DNA from: Cladocopium goreaui
Lineage: Eukaryota; Sar; Dinophyceae; Suessiales; Symbiodiniaceae
DNA: 64,000 nt
Reading direction: 5' to 3'
Assembly (NCBI GenBank): GCA_947184155.2
Contig: CAMXCT020001680.1
Coordinates: 638,201-702,200, forward strand
The notes beneath the pieces are model-generated. The model worked only from the letters and a program-made list of their open reading frames with translations. It ran no database searches and had not been told where the DNA came from. This document shows, piece by piece, positions 22,414-37,600 of this stretch. The translations under genes and the position numbers were made by a program. Every line of letters begins with the position of its first letter. Positions within the stretch are counted from its first letter, which is position 1.

Positions 22414-22625
22414 ATGGATTGGGATGATCCCATGCTCCGCGACCTGGCCCAGCTGGGTCCCGCATCCGTCGGCAGAGCCCGGGACGGCCCGGGGCCGCTG
22501 AACCCGGTGGCCGTGATCCGCGCGCTGCGCGCGCAGCGGGATCCGCGGGAGGCGCAGCCGGCGCCGGAGGAGAGGCGGAGGCAAAGTCCCATGCGGAGGG
22601 CCAGGAGAAGTTCGAGAAGTTCCAG
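22414..22625 (+). CDS. Arg/Ser-rich exon, possible gene start
   Basis: From an ATG the frame reads MDWDDPMLRDLAQLGPASVG, followed by Arg/Ala-rich helix and a run of RRSSRSS. The donor is CCAG|GTCTAA. GC is about 65 percent against AT-rich flanks. The RS-rich tail resembles linker or nuclear-targeting sequence. Without an SL leader or promoter, the start is a guess. Confidence 0.6.
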
Positions 22626-25600
22626 GTCTAACTCGCCGACACTGGGACAGGAGTTTTTCGGGCTGGATTTCATGATTTTCATTGGGATTTCACTGGCTGA
22701 AATTCCATTTCTTGGCTGGATTTCATTGGGAGAATAAGCAGTGAAGTTCTGAAACAGCGTAAACAGCGCTTCTTTTTCTTGCCGTGATGGGATGTGAAAT
22801 TCTGAAAGGATTGAGCAACTGGATGATCATGATGGTAGCGGTACATGAGCAAAATTGAGGTAAGATGGTTTTGGGACATCTGGTTTGGATGTTTTGTAAA
22901 GGATAAATTGCCATGTGTGCCATACTTAAAACATGCAAACAACATGATTATATATATATATACACATAACATGTTATATATATAAAACCTGGATAAGTTG
23001 TTGATTTGTTGGTGCTTGGTCATGAATGCATGAATTGATATTCATTTACCCATGATATCCCATTACGGATGGCCAAGACCAAGACATACCGAAAAGCAGC
23101 CGCGTACACCATGCTTTGACAAAGGTCCTAAGGTAGATGGAACTGCCATAGATTGATATAGATTGTGGATATATATATATATTATATTATATATAGCATT
23201 TTCTAGCTTGAGGGATTATCCAAGAGTGTTTGGAGTTAGAATCTTTGGCAGTCACCTGCAGATGAGCTACTAATCATGGTTTGCACCCATACTGCGTTTG
23301 TTTATTGTTTGGTGATCAATGATGAAATATATGGAGGGGCTTGAATGAGTAGTCAATCATAGTCAATCGAATTCAATTGATGTCAATTGGCACTTTTGCA
23401 TTCTGGATGGAAACAGGCTGCCGCTTGAATTATTGGGTAGATGAGATGCAAAATTCTGTGGAATCTGTAACGTGTTCTCTTTTGTGTCCTTTCCTGTGGG
23501 TTCAGGATCCATTATATATTCAAGCAAAACATGTGCTGCAGTTCTGCAAACTCATGCCGGAAATTGCCGGAATCAATTCAAAGATTTCGATTCGGCCTCA
23601 AGATGGCTTAGGTGAATCTATATATATATATATAGATAAGTTTAAAATTCCATATTTATGTCACTATCTATAGTATAATTTGTACGACTTCACAACCTTT
23701 CCACGAGATGAGTCCTATTATCACTATGGCTGCCAAGGAGAGAGTCAAGGAGCAAATCACGGAGCAAATCGCCCTGGAAAACCTATTGGAATCCCAAGGA
23801 GGAGTCCAAGTCCCTCGGATGCCTGGAATCTCTGAGATGTTTCTTCTGGTTAAATGCCGATTGAAGGGTTGTGAAATGTAGTGAATAGTTTGGACAGGCT
23901 TTGGAATATGTTGAAAAGTGTTGCAATCTTAGAAAAAACAGGTGATGTTTTTTGTTTTTGTTTTTTTTGTGGATACCATCCAGATTTTGGGGAGGCAACT
24001 CATTTGACTGCTAGCTGCTTTGTGGGATGAGCGATCAATTTCAAGGTTTCAGACTCAGCAACGCACAGAGATGGATAAATCGCAACAAAACAGCTTTAAG
24101 TGTGAATTCTCTGCAGATAAGGAATTTTATTATGATGATTTACATTTTTGTACAGATAAATATCAGATAACCGGTTTTTGTGCATACATATTTTCAAAAG
24201 ACTATCATGATTTTTGGACGAGAGGTTGTTGTTGTGTGTTATAAAAACCAAAAACCATGTGTTATAATGTGGCTATGTAAAGCAGACATGTCTTTGTGTG
24301 AAAATGGGGTATCATTGATATCATTTAATTTTAATTTGATGATAGTTCATGCTTTATCATCATTTCTTTCTTTCAATGTCCCTTAGGGCCCTTAGGACTC
24401 GCTTTCTGCGGTCGACGCGGTCCGCAAAGCTCGAACGGCGCTTTCCCGAAGAAGCCGTGATCTGGCAGGAGCCTCATCCCTTGAGGAAGAAGCCGTGTGG
24501 CCGTTTCGTTGATGGAAGTCGGAATACTTTGATGCTTTGGCAAACTTTCTTCTTAGAAAAATGATGGAACATGATGGAACATGATGGAAAATGATGGGGA
24601 TGGTTGAATCAATTTGCCAAGATAATTTTTAGGATGAGTTGAAACCACCATATGACATGTGATAAAAATAAACAGTGTGGTAGGGGTATCAAAATCCATT
24701 AGGCCCATCTACACAAAAGACAAATCACTTCTCAAACGTGCTGTCGGCGACCTTTGATCTCTATTTGGAGTATCTTGATCAAAGCATATATACCCTCCTG
24801 TAATCTAACATAACTGGGGAAAATGGCCACGTTCAGAAGGTAAATCATTTGCAGCTGGGTAATATTCCATGGCTATACTAAATTGCCAGAGGGTAGAAGG
24901 GGTTTTTCACCAGCCGTAGGAAAAAAAACACGATCACCGGCAGATCCAGTTTCGAACACTCCATTTTTTGTGATGCGATCCTGTGAGACCATAGCCAATT
25001 CACCAATATCCATTGAGGATATTTAAATATATCATTGGATTGGTTTAAGGGAAAATCTTAACCGGAAACCCAGGGTTTTTACATGTTTTTACCATCAAAT
25101 ATAGGGCTTAAACCTGTAAATTTTCCCATCATCCAATTCTATGAATATAGGATTTAAATGTACCAGATTCCATGGATCAATCAACTTGAGTGGCGGTGTG
25201 AGCCGACTTAAGCTGTGGTACAGCTTAAGAATTGTTAAGATCCAGGCTGCTTTTGGAGGATCTTAGATCCTGAAGTCGGTTGGTTTTCTTGAACAGTTCC
25301 AATCCTTGCCGCTTAGGCTTTAATACCTTCTGGATATTCTCCAGGAAAAATCCATTCATTGAAAATCTATGAATACTGGTGCATCATAGAGCACATCATG
25401 GATAATATATGTGTTTCTTCTATTTAAACGTTCTTATTCATTGATAGCACTCCCTCGGAAAGATAGAATGGTTATGCTGTGGTTGCCACTGTATTTTTTT
25501 GGTAATGCTTAAATGATGCCATTACTTTAGTATTGCCATGTATTGCCACTATCAATGTCGTGTTCTTTTGTAAACGGGGGTGTTATGATTCTTAACAATG

Positions 25601-28600
25601 GAGATTTTCGAGTCCTCGCGCAGGAGTTGAGTCCCGTCTCCAAAGCCCAGCGAGGAGAAAACACGCGCGGCGTTTCTTCGGAAGCGGGACGGAGACCCCC
25701 GTCCGCCTCAGCATCACTGAGCAGACAGGACCCCAGCCCAAGTGGGGTTGGGGGTGATAAAAGCATAGCTAGATACACTATGATATATCTAGATAATTTT
25801 AAGCGCCTCACTGCGACGTCACCGGAATGTAGGGGCAACTATCCCAAACTTGGCATAATTGTTAGTGACTATAATCATACCTCGGTAATCCTCGGTATAT
25901 GAGAGTGAGGCGGATCAAGCGACAAGTTTCGACCCCTCAGGATGGCTGGGAAGGGCCAGAACGGACGCAAAAGTGAGATGGAATACAGTCCTTGAAACTG
26001 CCAGGGTAGTGGAAAACAGAAACCCTCCATCTTCGACCCAGGTTTGACCTGGGTTGGTCCGACCCAAAATTTCACCGCAGCCGTCGGGTCGCAGGACAAG
26101 TCGCCCCAAAGCAGAGACTGGGAGACAGTTCCGCCAAAGCTCCCGGTGAACTGGGACTCGACAGGACTGCGGTGCTCGAAGATCCCCATTTCTATGCGCT
26201 ATGTTCCTAGGCTGGTTGAATCATGTTGAATCCGCGCGAGGGACAAATCTTGGAACAAGATTTCAGTGATTGCTACTACTTTCTTATATATACTTTTTAT
26301 GTGGAACTTAATGTTTGCATGCCATAAACCGACCGTATTTTGATGGTAAACACCCATAAACATGGTAAAATTATTGTAAAATTCGGATCCATTCGGATCC
26401 TATTGCTTTACTAACATTATACAAATTATGACAAGATATTCCCTTCCGGATTTCAGTCAGTAGGACGTCGCTACGCATGTCACAACGACCTCATCAGTGA
26501 GCCACTGCTGGGAGAGATGTTGTTGGATGCCGCAGCCAAAGGCGGGGATCGTATGATATGGGACATGATGGGACTGTAATGGGGATAGTTTATGGGATAT
26601 AACTTATACTGTATCATATTATATCACAATTTTCCCAATCGTTTCTGCAGTTTTTTGTTATAGTCCCACCAAAACTCCCCAATAGTTTCTGATAGACTGT
26701 CAGCAGTTCCAACATATAGCTGACCTGACCAAACAAATGGATTAATGTGGGAAACACAATGACATAAACCTATACCATTCTTGGAGGATTTATACACCAC
26801 CCATGGGCATATATATATATATACTGTACATATATAATATGTATATATATATATATACTGTACATATATAATATGTATATATATATATATTGTATACATA
26901 TCTGTTGGATATTTGGACATTTGCCTGCAAATTGCGGGTTGGTATGATATGGGTGGTTGTGGTCTCATTTCTTTGGGACTGCATCCCTTTTGATGGGATG
27001 ATTCTCCCAGGTGATGTGCTGCAAGTCCGAGGCATACTTGAACTTTGGCAAACGGAGTAGAATGCTGAGCTTGTCCATTGGACAAGCTTTGATCATTTTT
27101 CTGGAAAATGAATGAAAATGATCCATGAATTGGTGAGACTTCCAGGGTACTTTCAATTGCTGGTTTGACACTTGACCAGTGCTTTCAACTGAGCTGCACA
27201 AAACAACTCATGTTTTTTCGTTGGTGGTGATAGGGGTATCCCACTACATGCATGTTTTTCGTTGGGGTATCATCCATGGAGTGGGAAACTCTTCCAGTAA
27301 CAGGCAGGATACTGCGCCACTGATCAAGTTCTAGATACAATATTATGTGGCCAAACTTATGGGTCTCCTCTCAATTTTCATTTTTTAAGAAATGCATTTT
27401 TGATTGGTTCAATGCCCATGTTTGAAAAAACACACCCACAATTGTGGTGAAATAAGTCTTTCTTTTTGCTGGTCAGTCTGCATGCTTGATCAGGTTTCTT
27501 GGTCAGATTCCAAGTTATGGTCAAATCACAGTTTCCATTCTTGCGGGTCAAATCGCAATTTCTGCTGGTTGAATCTCCATGAAATATTTCTTGTTGGATT
27601 CAACATGATTTTAGCCATGCTGGTAACCTCTATAGCTGGTCAATTTCCCCCGAAACTCAGATAACTCAGGATCAAGCAGAGCTGGACCAGCAAAATGTCG
27701 CCTCCGTTCTGGCGTCTCGAGACTTTGACGATCGCACGCCTCTGCACTGGGCAGCACGGCAGGGGCATTTGGAGGTGGCTCTTAAGGGAGGGACTCTAGG
27801 GGCCCAGTTTAAAGGGGTTCCCCTTGGCAGTTTGGAGAATTAATGTGGCTGGTTGGTGGTTTATATACTGGTAATATATGGTTAATATATGGTTAATATA
27901 TATATATATGGTTAATATATATATATATATATATGGTTAATATATATATGGTTAATATATATATATGGTTAATATATGGTTAATATATATGGTTAATATA
28001 TGGTTAATATAATTCATATTCGGAATTGATCTACTTTGCCCAATGAAGGGGGAAGTGGGTGTGGAGCCAGCAAAAATGAAGGGGATGCCATCCCTCGGAA
28101 GAGCAAGGAGACACCACATGTATACACCACGAAAGCATGGTTTCTTGGGAGCATGTTTGTTGTTGGGGCAAGAAGGGGCCAACCAACAAGAATGAGGGTT
28201 AAACCAACAAAGATGAAGAACATGGATATGCCACCTCATGAACAGCAATCACCAGCGGTTTGAACTCCAAGAAATTGGGTTTCAGCTGACCAGAACAATC
28301 TAATATGAGGATCAATCAGCCCACAGATGTTGGTAAGCCTTTCCATTTGTTGAAGCATAAATACTACCAACCTAACTTAACGAACACATGTGCCAAATGT
28401 TTGTGGAATTTGCTGGACAGTTCCAAGGAACGATGCCTTCTGATGCCTTCAGCACAGAAGGTGACATTTAAAATTGGGTTATCTGAAAATAGGGTACCCC
28501 AAATCCAGTGGTGTATCATAAAGTTCCCACTTAATATGGCGATTCGGGGTATCCCGGTGAACACCCGGTATCCCGCATTTTCGATCCAAATGTTAATCTA

Positions 28601-31600
28601 TCTCACCCAGAGGCACCCTACAAGAGGCACCCAGGCGCCCGGGTGGAGCGTTGCGACAGGTCTGTGATTTGCTCCTCCGCAAGAAAGCGGATGCCCTTAG
28701 CACGTCAGGCGGGCCGGCGGCTTCATTTTGATTCTGTGTCCGGGCTTGGTCAACTTCCAAGCCGCTTCCAAGCCATCTTCAATCATTTTCCATCAATTTC
28801 AGGTCAAAGCTGAATTTTCTCATTTTTCGATCATTTCTGACCCATCCATCCACGCGTTTCCCACGCATTTTCCACGCCTCGGGTGCTTGTGGGAGGTCCC
28901 CCACTGGCCACCCCGCTGATGCTGGCGAGCCTCCACGGGCACGCTGGCGTGGTGCGGCGGCTGCTGGGCACCTCGTCGGCTTCAAAACAGCTGCAGAGCT
29001 GCGATGCCAAAGGAAGGAACCTTGGAATTTTCAGAATTTTTCAGGGGTGGGAGTTCGGGGGTTGGGCCATTGTTGGGGTTGGGGTTGGGGGGTTGGGGTG
29101 TTGGATTTTTCCACCAATGGATTGGGGGGAAATTGACACCGATCACCCGGTAGGAACAAATCCCTTTAACCAATCCGGTAAATGAACATAGGGGAAACAT
29201 GATGGTAAGCCAGCACAAACCTGGGGGGCTTGGGGGCTGATGTGAGAGGGAAGTGGCAGATGTGCATGTTGGATAATTCTGGGGATTCCATAGCGGTCTT
29301 GACTAATGAAGACTGGTTTAATAGGGTTGGGATGGAGCTGGGGGAAGTTTGGGCTTGGTTGAGGCGGTTTGGTGGTCAGTGCGTTTGACATGATCATGCT
29401 TGTTTGCTCCAATCACCGGACAAGTAAACTCTAATTACTAAAGATATTCGGTGAATCCAAATGAATCATGGTGCCCATGGTGCCAGCGCTTTCAGGAATG
29501 CTCTCCATTTGGTGGCTTGGTCGAACGTACATTTTGGGGCGGGCTGATGTCTCCCATGACTCATAACAATGCCCAACATCAGGGGATGCTACGATTGTCT
29601 TTGAAGTCGCAGTCAAACAATCAAGCAGCCACGTTCCCATTGGATTTCATAGCAGGTTTTGGTTTCAATTCTGAACAAATGAAGCCTACATTCATAGGAT
29701 TTCATTGCAGTTGATGTGCAAATTGATAGGTTGATTTTTTTCTGGAACCACAACATGACCAACTGATGGCGGAACGGGGCACCTCATAAGCCCCAGGCTT
29801 GTTGTAGCAAGTCGCAAGTCTTGCAGCTCTTGCTGCACGTGCAACCTGAGCTTCTACATTCTCAGGCTGGGACTGTCAAAACGATGAAGATTTGACCGAG
29901 CAAATGATAGGATTTCATGGGATAGTCATTGGGATTTTTGGATAGATATATGATATAATGATGGATACAGATACCAATTGGATCCAATTGGTAATTAATA
30001 CTTGGGATATTTTTTTAACACTAACCAACTAAAAAATCAACATCAACCAATTAGATAAACCCATGGATAAACCATGATCAACCCATTGGATTTTATTGGG
30101 ACAAGGGTCATCCCACTACGATTTTTTGGATTCCAGTCGACTGGTGGGTTTCCATAACCATAACCATAACCCAAGGAATACCAACAGATGTCTATGGGAT
30201 ACCATAACCATAACATACCATAACCATCCATAACCATGTTTTGACATGTTTTGACCATGGCACATTCAGGTCTTTTTAAGGGCCGATCCGAGCTGATTTT
30301 CTGCTATCCAGCAGGTTTTGAGCGTCAACTGAGTGGTGATTATGTTACCAACAATATACGAGATACGTAAGGAACTGGCAGTGTGTCAAAACCTTGTACC
30401 CCTGGTGAACATCAAAATAGCTGGTAAATGGATGTTCATCCCACTCAAAATGGTATTAATAGGTATTGATCCATACCCAACTAACAACTGATAACATTTG
30501 GTAACACAATCACCACCTATGAGTTATTAGTTCGAATCATCCTAAGTTTTAATGGAGGTGGCTGTTGCATTTTGGGATGACGATTACCAAAACTGGTCTT
30601 TCCATGCCGATTTCAAGGTGAGGCGCATCAGGGGATGATCTCTAACCAAAATCGTTTGAAAGCAAAATACCAGTGCTTCTCCAATGAAAAATCATCCTCC
30701 AAAGCTCGGATTGTAGATGAAGTGTGCCATGGTTCAAAGTTAGATCGTATACTGTACGCATTCTGGCGATGGTCATAGATTATGTACTTGGGTTCCGTAG
30801 GGTCTTATATACCCATTATAGGGATTCCCATTCCAGGATGAATGGCCATACCCCTTGAATCTCATGTAACTTGACCATGGCACAACTGATCACATGGTCA
30901 GCTGGAGGACAAGCTGGGTCGCAATCCTCTGTACTATGCTTTGGGCAATCCCGTACCAGAGGAGCAGTGGGAGATCTTGCCTCTTGGTGGCGGATACCCC
31001 AAATTTGGACCAAAGTTTGATCAACATGGGCCTTCAACAGTCAACCCCATTGCTAAGATTGATGAGTTGGGAAGCTGCAACAGACACCGAACCAAGCTGA
31101 GGAATACCTTGTTGCTGGGGAAGTGTTGTGCACACCAGGCACCGAGTATCACAGCAGGGCAGAGGCCTCTCATTGAAGGTGAAAGGCTTCGTTCTGAGTT
31201 GGGAAATATGGGGTTTTTCATAGGGATACCCCTATCAATGGATGGTTTATCATGGAAGATCTCATTTGAATAGGTGATTTAGGGCTACCCCCATTTCAGG
31301 AAATACCCATATAGATCCATATCGCAATTTGATGTAACTTGCCCAGATGTTGAGCCAAGTCTTTTGTTTGATGGCTCAGTAATTCGAGAAGCTGGCACCA
31401 GCTCTTCGGTCACAGAGTTGGGTCCCCAAGATCTTGAGACATCAAGCTGCATCTCATGCTGCTGATAGGTGGATTATTTGGATCGAAGTCCACTTTGGTA
31501 TGCTGTACATGCAGGTGCGAGCTGCATGATCGGCACACCACCAATTTGGGAATTCGGAACCATATATATGTGTGTATATGATTGTATATGTGTATATAAA

Positions 31601-34600
31601 TTATATATATATATATATACGAGAAATGATCCGAGGATGTTTGGCAATCCTGAGATTGGACCAGTTGCCCACACCACTTGGGGGCCCACAATCTGCCGGT
31701 GGATACAGGTAGTTAGTCTCGTTTCGGCACAGGCAAAATCAATGCCACTGGCGCTCTCCCATCGTTTGGACAATATTGTCCTTATTGATGGTCCATCCAC
31801 GGCTTCAATCCTCAAATTGATCAAAATCATTCAAATCCAAACAGTCCTACAGTTCAATTCTCACTCTTTTTGCTCAGATTCCTGCGTGATGGTGAGATCT
31901 CACCCTTGCGGGCATCCCGACAATTTTGGTCTAGATACCAACGCAACTGCACACTGATGCTGGTCAAAAGCGGGTTTTCTGGGCCCTAAATTTCCGGCAG
32001 TAGTCACTAGTCGCCAGCACCATTCGCAGGTGCTGTCAACTCTACAGCCTTGATGTTGCGCCTATCACCTGACAGGTCGGGCGGTTGGGTGGGCCATCAA
32101 GAATCAGGAAACCACAGTGAATTTGGGAGTTACCCAATGAAATGGTGGTTGATCGGAGATCAAACTGCCGTATATGACATTTGGTATGAGATTGTGATCC
32201 CTCAAGATAGCAACCTAACGATTGGGATTGGCCTCCCTTGACCGCGGTTCAGATTTGCTGCTGAAATTGCTGAGGGCACCCTTGCTCCGCAGGCCGCCTG
32301 AAGTTGCTACGAGCTCAAAGACACGGCACGATTTAGAAAGACCAAAGCCTGAAAGCCAACCGAAGCCTGAAGAGTCCAAGGCGGAGGAAAAGAAGGATAA
32401 GCCCAAGCCTGATGCCAAGCCTGAAGAGTCCAAGGCGGAGGAAAAGAAGGATGAGCCCAAGCCTGATGCCAAGCCTGAAGAGCCCAAGGCGGAGGAAAAG
32501 AAGGATGAACCCAAGCCTGATGCCAAGCCTGAAGAGCCCAAGGCGGAGGAAAAGAAGGATGAGCCCAAGCCTGATGCCAAGCCTGAAGAGCCCAAGGCGG
32601 AGGAAAAAAAGGATGAGCCCAAGCCTGATGCCAAGCCTGAAGAGCCAAAGGCGGAGGAAAAGAAGGATGAGCCCAAGCCTGATGCCAAGCCTGAAGAGCA
32701 AGGCCGGAGGGAAAAGGAAGGATGAGCCCAAGCCTGATGCCAAGCCTGAAGAGCCCAAGGCGGAGGAAATGAGCCAAGCCTGATGCCAAGCCTGAGCCCA
32801 TAGCCCAAGTGATGTAAAAGAAGATGAGCCCAGCCTGATGCCAAGCTGAAGAAGGCGGAGGAAAAGAAGGATGAGCCCAAGCCTGATGCCAAGCCTGAGA
32901 GCCCAAGGCGGAGGAAAAGAAGGATGAGCCCAAAGCCTTGCCAGCCTGAATAGCCCAAGGCGGAGGAAAAGAAGGATGAGCCCAAGCCTGATGCCAAGCC
33001 TGAAGAGCCCAAGGCGGAGGAAAAGAAGGATGAGCCCAAGCCTGATGCCAAGCCTGAAGAGCCCAAGGCGGAGGAAAAGAAGGATGAGCCCAAGCCTGAT
33101 GCCAAGCCTGAAGAGCCCAAGGCGGAGGAAAAGAAGGATGAGCCCAAGCCTGATGCCAAGCCTGAAGAGCCCAAGGCGGAGGAAAAGAAGGATGAGCCCA
33201 AGCCTGATGCCAAGCCTGAAGAGCCAAGGCGGAGGAAAAGAAGGATGAGCCCAAGCCTGATGCCAAGCCTGAAGAGCCCAAGGCGGAGGAAAAGAAGGAT
33301 GAGCCCAAGCCTGATGCCAAGCCTGAAGAGCCCAAGGCGGAGGAAAAGAAGGATGAGCCCAAGCCTGATGCCAAGCCTGAAGAGCCCAAGGCGGAGGAAA
33401 AGAAGGATGACCCAAGCCTGATGCCAAGCCTGAAGAGCCCAAGGCGGAGGAAAAGAAGGATGAGCCCAAGCCTGATGCCAAGCCTGAAGAGCCCAAGGCG
33501 GAGGAAAAGAAGGATGAGCCCAAGCCTGATGCCAAGCCTGAAGAGCCCAAGGCGGAGGAAAAGAAGGATGAGCCCAAGCCTGATGCCAAGCCTGAGGAGC
33601 CAAAGACGGTTCCTGCTCTACCAAATGTGCCACATGTGCTTGCACTGGAAACGCCAAGAAGCTATGTGGATCCCGTGCCGGTGCTCAAAACAGTCACTTG
33701 GCCTCTTCTGTCAAGCGCTCACCCGATCCGAAACACATGGTGAACAGGACTTTCTAAAACAGATTCTTGAAAACAAGGGATTAATTCCATGGAGGTAGGC
33801 ATGTGTCGGACAAATTCATCATTCATCCATTTGAAGACAGATCTAGTTGGTGCACTCAGTCAGACATGACATTACCATGGAATTTGAGTTGACAGAAAGG
33901 AATTGCAGCATTGGATGGATGGAGTGACTGAGGGATGGATGAGACAGAAGAGATGGATTGAAAGACAAACAAATAGACAGATGCATACAGATGCGTGAAC
34001 TTATAGATGGAGATAGGTGAAGTGGGTACAGACTGAGGCCCAGGGAGACAAAGGTAACTCATGGTAATGCATCAGTGATGATTTGGTCTTAAGTTTGATA
34101 GAATAGAGCACACTAGCATCCACACCAAGTTTGGAGAAATATATCGATGGCGAGAGCATGAGAAAGCAACGCATTTCAGTTGTGGTCTTTGTTGCTTGGA
34201 CTGTGTCCATTGGACAAAATGTTTCATGGTAATCCCTCCCACCTACTATAAATACTCTCCAGAAAGCCACGCTTCACAGTACTGGCCAAATTCAGATTGA
34301 GGGCTCATATGGGGGTATTTAATATCGGGTGGATGGCATCGGTTTCTCCACAGCATTTTAAACGTTTGCAAGAAGCAAGCCGCTAAGCCAACTATTCAAC
34401 CTTCTACATCAACCAGCCATTTATGACCACCCACCTTGGGGTAAGCCAACCCAGGTGACGGAATCTGGCAGCGCTGAAGCCACAGCAGTGGCAAAGGAAT
34501 TGCAGGACCCACGGCATCCCATGGGCAAATGGGGACGGATTTAACGGGTGCCAGGGTGGAGGGGTGATTGAAAAATCATGGGTGGAAGATGGATATGATG

Positions 34601-37600
34601 GTTTACGATACGATTCATGATGGATTGATGCATATAATTGGATGCTGTAAAAAATGAGCTAACATCGCTGAGAATGGTTGAATTATGTTGAACATTTATA
34701 CATGTCAACCCCGAAATAGCTTATATTTTAACCAACCATGACCAGTTTTGTGGCCTCATTGATACCTCAATTTTGAGCCGTCTGTGATGTTCATGAAGCC
34801 ACCACTTGATCTATTTGGGATCGAGGCTCTCAACGGGTTTTACCATCAAATATGATTGGTGTAAAAATATACGTCCGCCACCTCTTATTGCTTGATCATC
34901 AAAGAGTTTGCATGATGATTTCATCCTCAAAGACTTGGCTTAAAAAAAGCAAACCTCTTTGCATTGACCAATATTGACCATCACTTAAAACTGAGGATTC
35001 GGATCCCAAGTAGAGACACCCCAAGGAATCCCAGGGCACCAAAAAAACGGGGGCATCGTCCCAAGTTCCTCCCATTGTTCCGTTCGACCTTTATTTAAAA
35101 ATAATTTAAAGCACGATTTGGCCCATAAGTACAACAAAAAATATAGTAGTCTATAGATAAATTATTTGAAATGATGATATAATTGTGATAAATTGGTACT
35201 GACAATAGAGTATGTATAATATCATTCTTACTCATAATTCAACAAAACTAGTGATACTAAAAAATCAGCGTAGCCATCATCAGTGGCCAGGAGTTGCTAG
35301 AGCAGCACAAGTATCTCAATCCACAGACAGCCCATGTTCGACATCCCTTGCACGGTTGCTGAACTCACGGGCGTTGGTTTTTGGCGAATTTTCACCATGG
35401 GATTTACTGCATTAGTGGCAAGTAAAGTCAATTTTCATTGGGTAAATGATGATAAACATTGATAAACTATGGGTTCTTATGGTTTTTTTAAATGTTCTTT
35501 TGGGTATCCCTTTTTTCAACAGAGCCACTTAGAATGGCCAGCCAGGTCTCCGCCATCATTCCTACCTTTAGGGAGCTAAAACGACCAAGGGGCGTCCCAG
35601 GTTGGGTGAGTCGCTGCTCACAACTCTTGGCCGATTCCAAAGTAGCGGAAGCCAAGGTGCGAAAGGGGACCCATGGGGACCGAAAGTCGATCCAAGTGGT
35701 TTCGTTGAAGATATCGGGGTAATTCACCCAGGGTCGACCGTGTAGGCTTATGATGGGTGAAAAACTTGACATGTGACGAATTGTGACGACATAGGATATG
35801 TATGGATATGTAATACAACTATATTGACGCTGTTATGTTTAGTATGAAAGATTCGCCAATGGTAAATGGTGTCTTGTTGGTGTTAGAAAATGGGTAGAGT
35901 TTAATGACTTCACTGCGATCCCTAAAAAATGTCAGAAGTGCGCGCTATCATATTCTGCGGAGGTTGATGGTTTCACTTGATGAAGGCTGGTCTTCAGGTG
36001 AATGATGTTGGTGGAAACTTTCCATGAACAAGTGCCTGTAAAGATATTATGCAAATCGAATGGTACCTCGCCAAAGGGACCCCCCCAACAATGGGGCTTA
36101 ATAAGCCTCTATAAATAAATTATTGGATTGATTCAAGAACACATAGTTGGATTAAATAGCTAATAACTAAATAACTATAATTCAACGATAATCAAGCCTA
36201 AAAGTATCATCTCTAAATCCAAAAATTGAAGTCTCCTCCCCTTTGGTTCAAATTTTCCATCTGTCCATCCACTTTCCACATTTTGAAAGACTTCATCCCC
36301 CGTGATCTCCACTTGGATGTGCATCCCAGTTTTTGAAATATAGGATTCTAAGTCATATATAGCTTCTATTAACTTTTCCATATATATATATATATAATTA
36401 TATATATATAAATAGATATTATGATTAGAACATGTTCTAACTGGTTTCCATCCCCAAACAAAATCAAGTTCCATCCCCAACGTCAAACAACTTCCGTGTA
36501 CCCAAACATGCCAGGTTTGTTTAGCTCGTGTGACCACGGGTTTGAACACCGACATGACGCGGATCTCAACGGCCTTCAGACGTTTTGATATGGACGAATC
36601 CAAACATCTAGATGAAACCGAGATCATGTGACCTGGCTGGGGAAAGCGGGATATGTTTGATGGGGAAATCATGGGAAGATCATGGTGAAATAATGGGATA
36701 ATGAGGAAATCATGGGAAAATAATGGTAAAGATCATGGGAAGATCATGGAGATTTTTGTTGGTGGATGCGACCCGGCATGGTGATGAAAAAAAAAAAACT
36801 CCGGAGATCATGGGGAAATCATGGGGAGATCATGGGGAGATCATGGGGAGATCATGGAATATAGTGGGACCTATTCATTACGAAGAATATTAATGAGTGT
36901 CTGATGGTGTTTGAATGTGTTTGAACATAGGGTTTTTTGATGGGGTTGTAAAGATCATTTGAAATGGGTATATTAATTGAACCATACTGAAATGCGGTTG
37001 TTAGCCAGGTATAACCAATGATCATCATTGGACCACCATGGAACTGTAAAGAAAAAGGGAAGGAAAACCATGGCAAACCATTGGAGTTACCCTCTGGTAA
37101 ACTAACATAACTATGGAAAATCACCATTTTTCATGGGAAAACTCACTATAAATCGCCATTTTCAATTACCAGAGGGTAGGAGTACCCTATTCTCAGACAA
37201 ACCCGTGTTGCACTGAGTAATATTCTTGGTTGGTGTGAATCGCTGTGAATTGAGTTGTTAGCCGTGGAATGGAGGAAAATGGACCAACTGGAAACTGGAA
37301 TCTGAATCCAAAAACAGTGGCAAGATAGGTGTTTTGGACGTTGGTTGTTTTGGATGTGGTTAAACCGAAAACCTACAAATCTTAGGGTTTTGTGGAGTCT
37401 GTAAGTAGATTGCCGGGGTGTTTGCTGAGAACTTGTTGTTTTTTGCAATGTTGAAACAGAGATGAACCAATTACCCCGGAATCCTGGCGAACAACGAAGC
37501 AAGGGGTTTGCGCCCAGGCTTCGAGGGTTAAGTGATTGTAACATTGTACCATACATGATATCGGGACTATACACACATTTATAATCCCCTTCCACACATA

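Noticed and set aside
23505-23615. Open block DPLYIQAKHVLQFCKLMPEI
   Set aside because: Protein-like but AT-rich, without donor and in no phase with neighbours; more likely intron.
31474-31830. 118-codon minus-strand frame over ankyrin exons
   Set aside because: Shadow of the + strand ankyrin exon and intron; no domain.
32215-33657. 480-codon minus-strand open frame (and overlapping 360 and 418-codon frames)
   Set aside because: It is the stop-free complement of the 54-bp coding minisatellite; the + frame has the biased K/P/E composition and a proper acceptor.
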